From Shewanella psychropiezotolerans (GTDB taxonomy: Bacteria > Pseudomonadota > Gammaproteobacteria > Enterobacterales > Shewanellaceae): a DNA stretch of 64,000 bases. The stretch lies in the NCBI RefSeq assembly GCF_007197555.1, contig NZ_CP041614.1:2782001-2846000 (forward strand), given 5' to 3'. The notes under the pieces were generated by a model. The model saw nothing but the letters and a program-made list of their open reading frames with translations. It made no database searches and was not told the origin of the DNA. This document shows positions 19,111 through 32,166 of this stretch, piece by piece; positions within the stretch are counted from its first letter, which is position 1; the number at the start of each line of letters is the position of its first letter. A program made the translations under genes and the position numbers.

Positions 19111-20531
19111 TCAATAACGGGTCAGACTGGGATCAACCTGGTCGATCCAAGCCAAGATACCTCCATTGAGATTGGTCACCTTGTTAAAACCTAGCTCAAT
19201 CAGCTTGTCACATACCTTAGCGGATCGGCCCCCCAGTTTGCAGTGAAAAACCAGCTCCCGACTCGGGTCCAGCTCAGCCAAGTGAGCATCGAATTCTTGC
19301 ATGGGAATAAATTGACTGCCCGCTATCATGCATATTTCCCGCTCGAAGGGTTCTCTTACATCGATAAGAATCACGTGCTTATCTTTATCCATCCAAGCCT
19401 TGAGTTCTTTGGCTTCTATCTCTTTATAGGCCTTTACCTCACTGGTGTGGGAGAGGCCACAAAATGCCTGATAGTCGATGAGCTTAGTAATGGATGGGCT
19501 ATCGCCGCAGATGGGGCAGTCAGCATCTTTCATTATGGCAAGAAATTCAAAATCCAGAGCCAAGGCATCGTATAACAGCAGGCGCCCAGAGAGTGGTGTG
19601 CCGATATTGGTGATCATCTTGATGGCTTCGGTGGCTTGGATAGAGGCTATGATACTGGGTAATACACCGAGGACCCCACCTTCGGCGCAGGAGGGCACCA
19701 GACCTGGAGGGGGGGAGTAGGATAAAGGCAGCGATAGCAGGGACCGGCTTGATAATTGAATACACTGGCCTGACCGTCGAAGCGAAAGATGCTGCCGTAG
19801 ATGTTAGGTTTATTGAGTAAGACGCAGGCATCATTCACCAGGTAGCGGGTAGGAAAGTTGTCTGTGCCATCTATGATAATGTCGTACTTGTCTATAATCT
19901 TGAGTGCATTGTCTGAAGTGAGGCGCTCACGATAGCCGGTTATGTTAATGTTTGGGTTGAGTCGCTCTAGACGCCGCTTAGCGCAATCGACCTTAGGTAG
20001 CCCTATGTCATCGACGGTGAACAGCACTTGTCTCTGCAGGTTTGATTCATCGACGACATCATCGTCCACTAGACCCAAATGGCCCACTCCGGCGGCGGCC
20101 AGATAGAGGGCTAATGGACATCCCAGGCCGCCAGCGCCGATGATCAGTATGCTGGCACTTTTCAGGGCTTCCTGTCCTGATATTCCTATTTCAGGTAAGA
20201 GGATATGTCGACTATAGCGACTGAGCTCATCGGCTAACAGACTGGTATCGAGCGAACTACCCCCGGCGATTGCTGGGACAATTCTCACTTCACTGCCAGC
20301 TTGGAGCTTAGTGTCCAGACCTTCTTGCTGACGTATATCCACCTTGTTGTGATATAGGTTAACAAAATTTCGTAAGTCACCTGTGTCGTCCATGATCTGA
20401 GGCTTAATATCCGGATAGCGGTTAAATAGTTCAGTGAGCGCTTCTTTTACTGTTAGGGCATCGAGTTCTATCTGCTTCTGATTGTCGGTAAATCGGCGCA
20501 GCGGGGAAGGGATCTTCATTACCATCTTCAT
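19111..20531 (-). pseudogene. CysO-like ubiquitin fold + MoeB/ThiF E1 + rhodanese fusion, one frameshift
   Basis: Residues 1-91 resemble the sulfur carrier CysO and end in an internal diglycine (IVPAIAGG, Gly90-Gly91). An E1-like adenylyltransferase follows, with IIGAGGLGCPLALYL nucleotide loop, NLQRQVLF, and zinc cysteine pairs CYRC and CPIC. The C-terminus is a rhodanese domain with the sulfur-carrying FHCKLGGRS loop. E1 would adenylate a C-terminal Gly-Gly and rhodanese would supply sulfur, making a thiocarboxylate. The frame breaks at a run of seven G (19709-19715). One more base restores YPTPPPPGLVPSC and 473 residues. It is last in the operon with cysM and a JAMM protease. Confidence 0.88.
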
Positions 20532-20582
20532 GATTCAACCTCTATTAGCATGTCTTTTTCATCTGATTTGGGGAAGTGATCT

Positions 20583-21014
20583 TCATGGTTCATCCTCCAT
20601 TAGAATGTCTTCTCCATCGAACTGGCTGTGATCTTCCCTGAGTTGCCAGGAGCGATAACTGTTCACCTGACCCTCTAGAACGGAGATGATGATGTAGCTC
20701 AGTCCGGGCCAGGCATGTGAGCGGTCAAATTCGGAAGGATCATGGCTATGATCTGGGTGTGAATGCACTATGCTGATGATGGCCAGTCCCTCCTCATCGG
20801 CCCTGTCCTCTGCGACTTGGTATTGCAATGGATCGATAAGGAAGCGGCGGGTCTTCTCTACTAAGGTATTATGACAGGGAAGGTAATAACTCGCCTTAGA
20901 CAATGCCGTGTCTGCCTGGGTGCCTGCGATGAAACCACAGCACTCATGGGGGTAACAAGTCTTGGCATGGGCTAAGATTTGGGCCTCGATCAGTCTGCTT
21001 ATTTCTATGCTCAT
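20583..21014 (-). CDS. JAMM/Mov34 metalloprotease (Mec-like)
   Basis: The 143-residue protein has a complete JAMM zinc site: Glu24 in PHECCGF and His84-x-His86-x7-Ser94-x2-Asp97 in the HSHPDHSHDPSEFD stretch. In Mycobacterium, the homologous Mec releases cysteine from the CysO-cysteine adduct. Here it is encoded between cysM and a protein that contains a CysO-like domain, so the same job is likely. It might also cut after the internal Gly-Gly of the fusion protein (inference). An MPN+ deubiquitinase-like fold in a bacterium is unusual but known. It is complete. Confidence 0.9.
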   Translation of the reverse strand: MSIEISRLIEAQILAHAKTCYPHECCGFIAGTQADTALSKASYYLPCHNTLVEKTRRFLIDPLQYQVAEDRADEEGLAIISIVHSHPDHSHDPSEFDRSHAWPGLSYIIISVLEGQVNSYRSWQLREDHSQFDGEDILMEDEP

Positions 21015-21075
21015 CTAAGCTCCTCTGGTTAGTATTAGTTAACACTCTGGTTTGCCAGATACTCCAATCTGGATT

Positions 21076-21975
21076 CTATCGCTGCCACAAGCCTGAACTG
21101 ATGTAGCGCTCTCCCAAATCACACAATAATGTGGTGATGACGCCCGAGGTCAGGCTCTGCATTAACTTCTCACTCGCGGCCAGGTAAGCACCTGAAGATT
21201 GACCCAGGAAGTAGCCATGACTCGACATTCTCAGACACATCTCCTTAGCTTCATCGGCGCTGATGTCTATCCACTCATCGACTAAGCTGGCATCAAAGAT
21301 GGCAGGTATGATGTCAGCGGGATCTCCCAGAGGCTTTAATCCTTCTATGCCGGGCCAGATTTCGGGCCGAACACCGACAATGCATATGTCGCTATTGGTT
21401 TGTTTCAGGCGCTTGGCTATACCGGTTAATGAGCCACCGGTGCCGACACCACAGACGAAGTGGGTGATGGGCTCGGGACTTTGTTGAAGAAGTTCGTTAG
21501 CGGTGCCGTGAAAGTGGGCTTGGACATTGAATGGGTTGCTGTATTGATCGCAGTAGAAATACTTGTCCCTCGAATCGGCGTAAATGTCGCGTACATGGCG
21601 TAATGCCTGATCGTAACCTTCTAAAGGGTCTGTCTCGATGAGAGTCGCACCATGGGCCTGTAGACGTTGCTTACGTTCATTGCTGGCATTACCGGGAATG
21701 ACGATGGTGACAGGAAAACCCAGGGTAGCGCCTATCATGCTGTAAGAGATCCCTGCATTGCCACTGCTGGAGTCGAGTATGGTTTTACCTGGTGTGAGTT
21801 CGCCAGATTCGATGGCATGTAACAGCATGGCCTTGACTGGCCTGTCTTTGAGGGAGCCTCCAGGATTTAGCCACTCGGCTTTGGCGAATAGCTTGATACG
21901 ATTCGGTGTTTCGCTGAGAAAACTCAGATCCAGTAGCGGAGTATTGCCTATCAGCTCAAGCAGTGTCATGTCCAT
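21076..21975 (-). CDS. cysM: Cysteine synthase, CysM-like (fold II PLP enzyme)
   Basis: The 299-residue PLP enzyme has LIGNTPLLDL at the N-terminus, the PLP lysine in NPGGSLKDRPVKAM, the SSSGNAGIS loop and a CGVGTGGSLTG phosphate-binding loop. The family makes cysteine from O-acetyl- or O-phosphoserine and a sulfur donor. The C-terminal ERYISSGLW is reminiscent of the mycobacterial CysM that uses CysO thiocarboxylate. First gene of the operon, with about 60 bases to the JAMM gene. Linkage to CysO-like and Mec-like partners argues for thiocarboxylate rather than free sulfide as donor. Confidence 0.85.
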   Translation of the reverse strand: MDMTLLELIGNTPLLDLSFLSETPNRIKLFAKAEWLNPGGSLKDRPVKAMLLHAIESGELTPGKTILDSSSGNAGISYSMIGATLGFPVTIVIPGNASNERKQRLQAHGATLIETDPLEGYDQALRHVRDIYADSRDKYFYCDQYSNPFNVQAHFHGTANELLQQSPEPITHFVCGVGTGGSLTGIAKRLKQTNSDICIVGVRPEIWPGIEGLKPLGDPADIIPAIFDASLVDEWIDISADEAKEMCLRMSSHGYFLGQSSGAYLAASEKLMQSLTSGVITTLLCDLGERYISSGLWQR

Positions 21976-22189
21976 GTCTCATTATTTACTCAGACACGAA
22001 TGAGTATAGTGCATGAGAATCAGAGCCTGAGTAGAAACGGCACATTGGAACTTAGGGAAAATAGGTAAAGGTTGTAGATACTCTTGGATTTTAGTATTTT
22101 GAGCAAAAAGGAATATCTGAGTCTAGGAAAAATGGGGGCGGTGAAAACCCGCTGTGATCCAGTTACGTTTTCAGATGTGTTGGCAAATT

Positions 22190-22450
22190 CTAAGAGCCCG
22201 ATTTATCATCAGTATCTGTGTTCTCAGCTTTATCCGCATTATCAGTCTTACCCGTGGCATTAGCCGAACTCTGATCCGTTGGAGTGGTTTTTTCCTTAGC
22301 GCCGGCAGGCTTCTTGGCTCTGACATTGAGCTTGGTATCTTTACCGAACTGAGTCATTTTAAATTTAGCACTGTATTTGAGCACAGCGAGATTACTGGCT
22401 ATCACGCCAATAACAAGAATGATGATGAGCCAAGTTTCAAGATCAGACAT
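22190..22450 (-). CDS. DUF2897 small membrane protein
   Basis: The 86-residue protein has one N-terminal membrane helix (WLIIILVIGVIASNLAVL) followed by LKYSAKFKMTQFG and a long acidic, Asn/Asp/Lys-rich tail. I recognise this as the DUF2897 family of Shewanella-like bacteria, function unknown. It lies 64 bases downstream of kdsB on the same strand and may share its transcript. The tail looks disordered. Confidence 0.65.
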   Translation of the reverse strand: MSDLETWLIIILVIGVIASNLAVLKYSAKFKMTQFGKDTKLNVRAKKPAGAKEKTTPTDQSSANATGKTDNADKAENTDTDDKSGS

Positions 22451-22514
22451 TACAGCCCTTAATCAATGTTCTCAAAGGAGTAAAACAAAGCCCATAAGGC
22501 AGGCTTTGGCTTAT

Positions 22515-23252
22515 TTAATCCACCGCCAGTCTGGCTTCACAGATGCGGATATCTTCTGGGGTATCCACTTCTGGAGAGTCGAAGGCACTGATAGCGACCT
22601 TGATCTTATGACCATGCTCCAGCGCCCTGAGTTGCTCAAGCTTCTCAAGATCTTCTAAACGTCCTAATGGAAGTTTAGCAAAGGTAGATACAAATTTTCT
22701 GGTATAAGCATACACACCTAAATGCTTATACACAGGGTAGTCGTTGGTGTCACGACCGAAGGGAATTCGAGCACGGGAAAAATACAGTGCATTAAAATCG
22801 TTATCGAACACCATCTTCACGTGCTTAGGATCGTCGAGTTCACTCTTTTCGGTGATCTCAAAGCCTAGAGTGGCCATGCCGAACTCGCCGGGATGACGTT
22901 TAAACAGGCTGATGATCTGTTCGATTGAGATAGGATCGATCAGAGGCTGATCGCCTTGTAGGTTGACGATAAGGTCATCATCTTTCAAACCAAGCTGGGT
23001 TATGGCATCTTCAATTCTGTCTGTACCTGAAGCGGCTTCCGGGCTGGTCATTATCACTTGACCACCGAAGGCTTCTACAGCGTCCTTGATACGAACATCG
23101 TCCGTGGCCACATAGATGGAGGTCAGGCCTTTGGCTAATGATGCACGCTCAACAACATGCTGGATCATAGGCTTGCCGTTAATCGGGGCTAGTGGTTTTC
23201 CTGGAAAACGACTTGAACCATAGCGTGCCGGGATTAACAGGGTAACATTCAT
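22515..23252 (-). CDS. kdsB: CMP-Kdo/CMP-Kdo8N synthetase
   Basis: This 245-residue cytidylyltransferase starts with the family signature [20 protein letters not shown] and contains [10 protein letters not shown], the metal and CTP site. KdsB activates Kdo with CTP for lipopolysaccharide inner core. In Shewanella the homologue beside kdnA-kdnB prefers 8-amino-Kdo. Here too it is the third gene of that cluster, so the amino sugar is the likely substrate. It is separated from kdnB by 118 bases holding a perfect palindrome and a duplicated kdnB tail. Confidence 0.92.
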   Translation of the reverse strand: MNVTLLIPARYGSSRFPGKPLAPINGKPMIQHVVERASLAKGLTSIYVATDDVRIKDAVEAFGGQVIMTSPEAASGTDRIEDAITQLGLKDDDLIVNLQGDQPLIDPISIEQIISLFKRHPGEFGMATLGFEITEKSELDDPKHVKMVFDNDFNALYFSRARIPFGRDTNDYPVYKHLGVYAYTRKFVSTFAKLPLGRLEDLEKLEQLRALEHGHKIKVAISAFDSPEVDTPEDIRICEARLAVD

Positions 23253-23290
23253 GGGATTTACCTATCACTTTACAATTCTAGTTCAATAGA

Positions 23291-23312
23291 TGAGGGCTCA
23301 ATTGAGCCCTCA
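23291..23312. other. Perfect 22-base palindrome between kdnB and kdsB
   Basis: TGAGGGCTCAA is followed directly by its reverse complement, with no loop. As RNA it can form a tight hairpin; as DNA it could bind a dimeric regulator. No T run follows on the minus strand, so it is not a classical terminator. Confidence 0.7.
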
Positions 23313-23334
23313 TTCGTAACATGCGCTGACACAA

Positions 23335-24474
<1,140 letters not shown>

Positions 24475-24514
24475 CTAGATTGAAGGCGCAATAAAAAATA
24501 TGGGTCAATGCTAT

Positions 24515-25759
<1,245 letters not shown>

Positions 25760-25897
25760 TTATAACTGGGTTAGCCGGAAAACTGCGATGTTTATTAAGG
25801 ATTATTTATCTAAAAAAGCAAGATATTGGAGAGATAGGGCAAAGCGTGTACATCCAGCCCCTAAATTTTAACGAGTTTAAGGGCTGGTACGGTCAAG

Positions 25898-26515
25898 TTA
25901 GTCGATTTCAGGTTTATATTGTTCGTTATCGACCGTGACATCAAGATCTGACAGTAAGCCATTTTCGACACTGTAAATCCAGCCGTGAACGGAGACATTT
26001 TGTCCTCGTTCCCAGGCATCCTGAACGATATTGGTGCTACTGACATTGCCGACTTGCTCGATGACGTTGAGTTCACAGAGACGATCGAATTTCTCTTGTT
26101 CATCGAGTTTATTGAGTTCTTCACTATGAAGACGGTGGATATCTCTGATGTGCCCGAGCCAGTTATCGATGAGTCCGAGTCTCTGCTTACCCATGGAGGC
26201 TTTCACGCCGCCACAGCCATAGTGGCCGACAACCATTATGTGTTTCACTTTTAGCACTTCGACCGCATATTGAAGTACAGATAAACAATTAAGATCCGTG
26301 TGGATCACCATGTTGGCGATATTGCGGTGAACGAAGACTTCCCCAGGCATAAGGTCGATAATTTGATTCGACGGAACTCGGCTGTCCGAGCAGCCAATCC
26401 ACAAATATTCAGGATTTTGCTGCTTCGCCAACTGCTCAAAAAAATCAGGCTTCTCTTGTACGATACGTTCGGCCCAACGGCGATTATTGTCAAATAGGGG
26501 TTTTAGTATTTTCAT
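25898..26515 (-). CDS. can: Beta-class carbonic anhydrase
   Basis: The 205-residue enzyme hydrates CO2 to bicarbonate. Zinc ligands fall at the exact positions of E. coli Can: Cys42, Asp44, His98 and Cys101 (WIGCSDSR and GHYGCGG), with Arg46 pairing with Asp44. It is a single gene with its own upstream region. A weak 12-base inverted repeat (25854-25887) after the stop lacks a T run. Confidence 0.95.
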   Translation of the reverse strand: MKILKPLFDNNRRWAERIVQEKPDFFEQLAKQQNPEYLWIGCSDSRVPSNQIIDLMPGEVFVHRNIANMVIHTDLNCLSVLQYAVEVLKVKHIMVVGHYGCGGVKASMGKQRLGLIDNWLGHIRDIHRLHSEELNKLDEQEKFDRLCELNVIEQVGNVSSTNIVQDAWERGQNVSVHGWIYSVENGLLSDLDVTVDNEQYKPEID

Positions 26516-26637
26516 TTATTCACTGAAATTAAGTAATTAAGAGTCGGTTGTGACGAAAATGCATTCTAGCATCGTTTGTTCACTTTGGTGGTCTACTCAG
26601 TAAGGTACAAGGTGAACATTAATTAACGATTAACAGA

Positions 26638-27471
26638 CTATTTTACGCGCTTAGCGAGAAACTTATCTAATTCACCATTGACAAAATCTGGCTGTTCCAG
26701 ACTCGAGATATGACCGGCCTTGGGAATATTGATAAATTCACTGCCATCGATGGCATCGTGCATTAAATAGCTTTCTAACACAGGTCGTACTGTGTCTTCT
26801 AGTCCCGTCATGATTAAGCAAGGTGAGATCAATTTATTGATATCATCCATAGTGTCACGGCGTCCGAAGATAATCTTACCTAATCGACAAATACTCTCGA
26901 TACGCCCGGGTTCTATATCGGCGAGAGACTGTTTAAATGTGTTAAATAACTCTGGATTATCAAGCTCAACGTTTTTGGCGAAATAAAGTGGGGCTATCTG
27001 CTCGATAAGCGGCGCAGGAACACTTTGGGTCTCTTTGATGATATCCAGCATAGCGTAATACTTAGCTCTGGCGACCTCAGGCTCATAGCCTATGAAGCAG
27101 TTCATCATGACGAGTGCCTTAACACGAGTCGGCGCAATTAATGCCAGCTCTGCACCCCACATACCACCGACAGATAAGCCAATCACAGAAAAATCGTCTA
27201 TTGATAAGCTATCCATCAACTGCAGCATCTGCTGACTGATATCTCGTAATGAGTGGGTCGACTCAGGAAGAGTGTCTGACTCACCGTGTCCCCATAGGTC
27301 GGGCACAACACAACGATACTGTTTCGACAGATGCTCAATTTGAGGAGCCCACATCTTAGAATCCCAAAGATAACTATGGCCGAATAATAGTACCGGACCT
27401 GTGCCTATATCTAAGTAACTAAGACTCTTGTTATCTATGGTTATCTGCTTTCTTGCGGATGAAAAATTCAT
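26638..27471 (-). CDS. Alpha/beta-hydrolase
   Basis: The single-domain alpha/beta hydrolase has the nucleophile elbow GLSVGG (Ser), an oxyanion-type FGHSYLWDS near the N-terminus, an Asp in GLEDTVRP and a C-terminal catalytic His in KAGHIS. Substrate unknown; nearest named groups are ester hydrolases and haloperoxidase-like enzymes. I prefer the ATG at 27471 (MNFSSARKQ, preceded by AGGA) over one 42 bases upstream with no ribosome site. It stands alone between can and the vanY-like gene. Confidence 0.8.
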   Translation of the reverse strand: MNFSSARKQITIDNKSLSYLDIGTGPVLLFGHSYLWDSKMWAPQIEHLSKQYRCVVPDLWGHGESDTLPESTHSLRDISQQMLQLMDSLSIDDFSVIGLSVGGMWGAELALIAPTRVKALVMMNCFIGYEPEVARAKYYAMLDIIKETQSVPAPLIEQIAPLYFAKNVELDNPELFNTFKQSLADIEPGRIESICRLGKIIFGRRDTMDDINKLISPCLIMTGLEDTVRPVLESYLMHDAIDGSEFINIPKAGHISSLEQPDFVNGELDKFLAKRVK

Positions 27472-27579
27472 ATTTCCTGCTGTGATTATTGGTAATGAGA
27501 GTTCGATTTTCATTAGGTGTAACTAAGTCCGTGGCGTTAATTTCGCCGCGTTTACTCGGTAGTGCTTACTTGGGCTCAC

Positions 27580-28246
27580 CTACTCGGGAGGCGGCGCAAC
27601 CTTAAACACATATTCTTGTGTTAAAGCTGGCAGGCGTGACAATATCTCATCTTTAAATATGATGTTTGAGTCTATGAGTGTCTGTCTTAAACCTTCGATA
27701 TCGAAATTGCTTAAGATGCCGTTGGATACCGGGTAATAGCTCAAGTGCCAGGGCTCTGGGCTGACGCCACTTAATCCTTGTTGAAAAGGAAAATAAAAGC
27801 CAAATTCAGCGGCATGCTCTAGCAACCAGAGGTAAAGATTGGCACAAGGCCCCCCGGTGAGTATTCGGCGGTCACCAGTTTTAAATCTTCTTGTTTGATA
27901 CCAGTAGCATCAAAGACATCGAGATCTGTGCCCCAGTGGTGGCGTGAGGCACCGGGCAGTGCTGACCAGAGCAAGATCAGATCTATGATCTCATCGGGTG
28001 ATTTACCTTCAAGGTTAACCGCTCGCGACTTAAGGTCAAGAACAGGCCGTTTACCACTGGCCTTGGAGTTCCAAATCTTAACTTGTCTTTTGAAATCACG
28101 GTAACCGGAGCAGAGCTGGAGTGTTACTCCATAACAGTCGGCGGCGCGGGCCATCTCTATGAACGCATCTCGTGTTCTACGTTCGAGTCTATGACCTTGA
28201 TGTTCTACTAAGTGATTCGAATTAAGGCCATAAGCCGCCTTGGAAT

Positions 28247-28253
<7 letters not shown>
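27580..28253 (-). pseudogene. M15B D-Ala-D-Ala carboxypeptidase (VanY-like), one frameshift
   Basis: The first frame has the M15B zinc motif elements: SGYRDFKRQ, SRHHWGTDLDVFD (His and Asp ligands) and, in the next frame, EPWHLSY (third ligand His). The enzyme would trim D-Ala from peptidoglycan stem peptides or act as an LD/DD-carboxypeptidase. The frame breaks at six C (27850-27855). One added base gives 224 residues, with PGGPCANLYLWLLEHAAEFG joining the halves. Its start overlaps the dapE stop by 7 bases, so it is the last gene of yffB-dapE-vanY. The split separates the zinc ligands, so if real the enzyme is dead. Confidence 0.85.
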
Positions 28254-29717
<1,464 letters not shown>

Positions 29718-30465
29718 GGTGGTTACTCCATTTAAAAAGCAGATGTTCATGCCGATTGTTACTCATGCCAATGTTACTCATGTAAGTGAGCAGGTTAACT
29801 CACCAGATGCATGAATTGTTATTTGCACGCATTGTGGCATTGCCATGCAAAGGACTCAAGCATCTAGTGCGCTTACGAGTAAATAGCATAAACAAGGTTA
29901 ATATTTTATCGAAATTAGCTCAGTGAGCAGTAAATGCCTAGGGTCATTCTGTTAAATCTAGGATTCATATCATTATGCTGAGCCTTAGGGATTTCTAAGG
30001 TAGCAGCACGTTTAGGTGATGGCATTTCATTACTGAGAGTAAATGAACCGCTCATGGGTGCTGGATTATTTCCTTTAAAAATCTATTTTAGAAAAATACT
30101 TCTCTTTTGACTTAAGCAAAAACTAGCCTTGAGCTGTATTGATACACAATGATATTCTGATTTATAAAAAATCAAACCACTATTGCCAAAACTAAATTCA
30201 CGCTTTATTATTGAGATACAAAAAAGTGGTGTAAATTCAGTAAGATGAAAGTATGCGTTCAAGTCCTACTCAGATAATAGGACGTGAAAACGCGCAACTG
30301 AGTTTTGTCCGAAAGTGTATTGGATACAATCTGCTTGTTGTTAAAGTAATGAACTGTTTTTAATGTATTTTTAAGACTGATTTTTGTGCACTCTTTCCCA
30401 AGAGACATTGGCGAAACCCGCTTGCCGTATACTAAAATGATATTTATAATCGAGTATTAGGTCAA
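29718..30465. other. 748-base intergenic region, no gene seen
   Basis: AT-rich towards its right half. No reading frame, RNA gene or clear repeat was recognised. It separates the conserved yffB-dapE operon from an AT-rich islet and may include the left border of acquired DNA. Confidence 0.5.
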
Positions 30466-30945
30466 ATGAAAAGTAAATTGTTATTAAGCTCCTTAATTTT
30501 ATTATGTGCATGTAAACCAACCCCATACGTTAGTAAAACTTCGCAGTCAGATATTAATAAATATTTTGAAAAACAAGTTATAAAACCTCAAGGTGGGGAA
30601 GTTGAACACATTAAATATGGAAAAATGGCCGCTACTCAAGAGCCATATGCGACAGACTATAATGAATGCCAAAATCAATCTTTTTTAGGTAAATTCTTTA
30701 TGTTTGGCGAATTAAAAATTTCCGATCCGAAAAAATTATATCAGTATTCAATGGATAGTTTAATGTATCAACTTGCATTTAGTTTTCCAGAGTTAGGTCT
30801 AAGCGACATTACTACTAACCCAATATTCGAAGATAAAGAATTCAAACGTACATTAGATGAAATTAACCTTTTAACCAGCAAAGCATTAATTTGCGTTGAA
30901 AATAAAGGTTGGATTTATTTAAGCCAAAAGAAAAGTGAGAAATAA
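30466..30945 (+). CDS. Hypothetical lipoprotein
   Basis: The 159-residue protein has a lipoprotein signal (MKSKLLLSSLILLCAC, lipobox LCAC, Cys16) and a mature part rich in Lys, Asn and Ile. It has two further cysteines (NECQN and ALICVEN) that could pair. No family was recognised. Codon use is clearly more A/T-rich than in neighbours, suggesting recent transfer. The next gene, a small membrane protein, follows after 47 bases on the same strand. Confidence 0.65.
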   Translation: MKSKLLLSSLILLCACKPTPYVSKTSQSDINKYFEKQVIKPQGGEVEHIKYGKMAATQEPYATDYNECQNQSFLGKFFMFGELKISDPKKLYQYSMDSLMYQLAFSFPELGLSDITTNPIFEDKEFKRTLDEINLLTSKALICVENKGWIYLSQKKSEK

Positions 30946-30992
30946 ATATCAACCTGTTAACAGGGTGATATTTTGCTTCGAGGCACTAGTAA

Positions 30993-31271
30993 TTGAAATT
31001 TGAAGCCACATTAAAAAGTGCTTCACTGCTAGGAGTAATCCATGTGGTCGCAGGCATGGCAACCCTTTTTACATCACTAGCACTAGAAATAAGTCAAGGA
31101 GCAGGGGTTTTTATTGGCTTACTTTATGGCTTGGTGATGTCAGTGACTTCTTACATTTGGGTAATAGGCTTTCCTTTTAACCTGAATAGCGTAAAAAGAA
31201 TGTTTTGTTGGTGGTTATGCGGTGGTGGTTTATTGGCTTTAGGTGGTTTAGTATCGAATATTTGGTCATAA
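30993..31271 (+). CDS. Hypothetical small membrane protein
   Basis: The 92-residue protein has three predicted membrane segments (about residues 12-32, 38-60 and 70-90). A TTG start at 30993 is preceded by GAGG at suitable spacing; no ATG serves. No family recognised. Paired with the upstream lipoprotein gene in an AT-rich islet. Confidence 0.55.
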   Translation: MKFEATLKSASLLGVIHVVAGMATLFTSLALEISQGAGVFIGLLYGLVMSVTSYIWVIGFPFNLNSVKRMFCWWLCGGGLLALGGLVSNIWS

Positions 31272-31583
31272 ATATGGAACAATCAGGACACTCATAGTTA
31301 TTCTCACCTTGCTTTGCACTGATAAACCTAGAATTTCAGACAGGCTGCCGTCTTCGATTAACGCCACTATAAATGCGCTTTATCTGTTGGCCGTTTGCTG
31401 CTTTATCTTAGTGTCTTTCCCGTGAGCGTAGCGTTCTCTTTTTCTTAGCCCATATTCCGTGAGCGCAGCGTTCTGTAAGAGAAGCGTTCGTCACATGGTG
31501 AATTTTTCTAGGTCGAAGCGGGCTTAGTTCCCCTTCACTGGGTTTAACTCCTGTGAAGGGGATATGACACTAGCGAAGGGAGT
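31272..31583. other. 312-base intergenic region with short direct repeats and a hairpin
   Basis: CCGTGAGCGTAGCGTTCT (31420-31437) recurs with one change at 31457-31474. CCCCTTCAC (31530-31538) pairs with GTGAAGGGG (31553-31561), 22 bases past the crr stop, a possible crr terminator without a T run. Confidence 0.55.
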
Positions 31584-32093
31584 TTAGAGCACGACAGTGA
31601 AGATGACATCCTTGCCGGCTTCGATGGAGCCTTGCCTTTTATCCAATGATTGAATATCTTCCATGTTGGCGAGGACGACCGGAGTCAGTAGACTCTCGAC
31701 TTGTTCTTTGAGATAACCGATATCAAACTCTAAGATGGGCTCTCCCATTTTGACTTCCTGGCCTTCTTCAGCCAAACGCTTGAAGCCATTGCCTCGTAAT
31801 TCCACCGTGCCCACTCCAAAATGAACGAAGAGTTCCAGCCCTTGCGGCGATTCAATGCTGAATGCGTGGTTGGTTTCGAATATTTTTCCTATGGTGCCAT
31901 CGATTGGTGCGACGATCTGTTTGCCCTTAGGGTTGATGGCTAACCCGTCGCCGACAATTTTCTCGGCAAATACCACATCGGGTACTTTTTCAATTGGGAC
32001 TATCTCGCCTGATACGGGGGCATACACATCTATGCCTCCAACTAGGTCGGTTTGCCCGGACATTAATCGTCTGATACGGCTTAAAAAACCCAT
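31584..32093 (-). CDS. crr: PTS glucose-specific enzyme IIA (EIIA-Glc)
   Basis: The 169-residue protein, same length as E. coli Crr, has the two active-site histidines His76 (ETNHAFSI) and phospho-accepting His91 (LFVHFGVGTV). It passes phosphate from HPr to sugar permeases and regulates adenylate cyclase and non-PTS uptake. It is last in ptsH-ptsI-crr, 73 bases after ptsI. It is complete. No sugar-specific IIBC gene is nearby. Confidence 0.95.
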   Translation of the reverse strand: MGFLSRIRRLMSGQTDLVGGIDVYAPVSGEIVPIEKVPDVVFAEKIVGDGLAINPKGKQIVAPIDGTIGKIFETNHAFSIESPQGLELFVHFGVGTVELRGNGFKRLAEEGQEVKMGEPILEFDIGYLKEQVESLLTPVVLANMEDIQSLDKRQGSIEAGKDVIFTVVL

Positions 32094-32166
32094 TTATTAT
32101 CCCCTAGTATAATTTCTATCTTATTGTTATTACTCTTGTCATCACCAGCATACTGAATAATATCAG

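Noticed and set aside
25854..25887. Terminator after carbonic anhydrase
   Set aside because: 11 of 12 paired bases but no T run on the coding strand; kept only as a comment.
30241..30330. tRNA-like T-arm (GTTCAAGTCC)
   Set aside because: No acceptor or anticodon stems could be paired around it.
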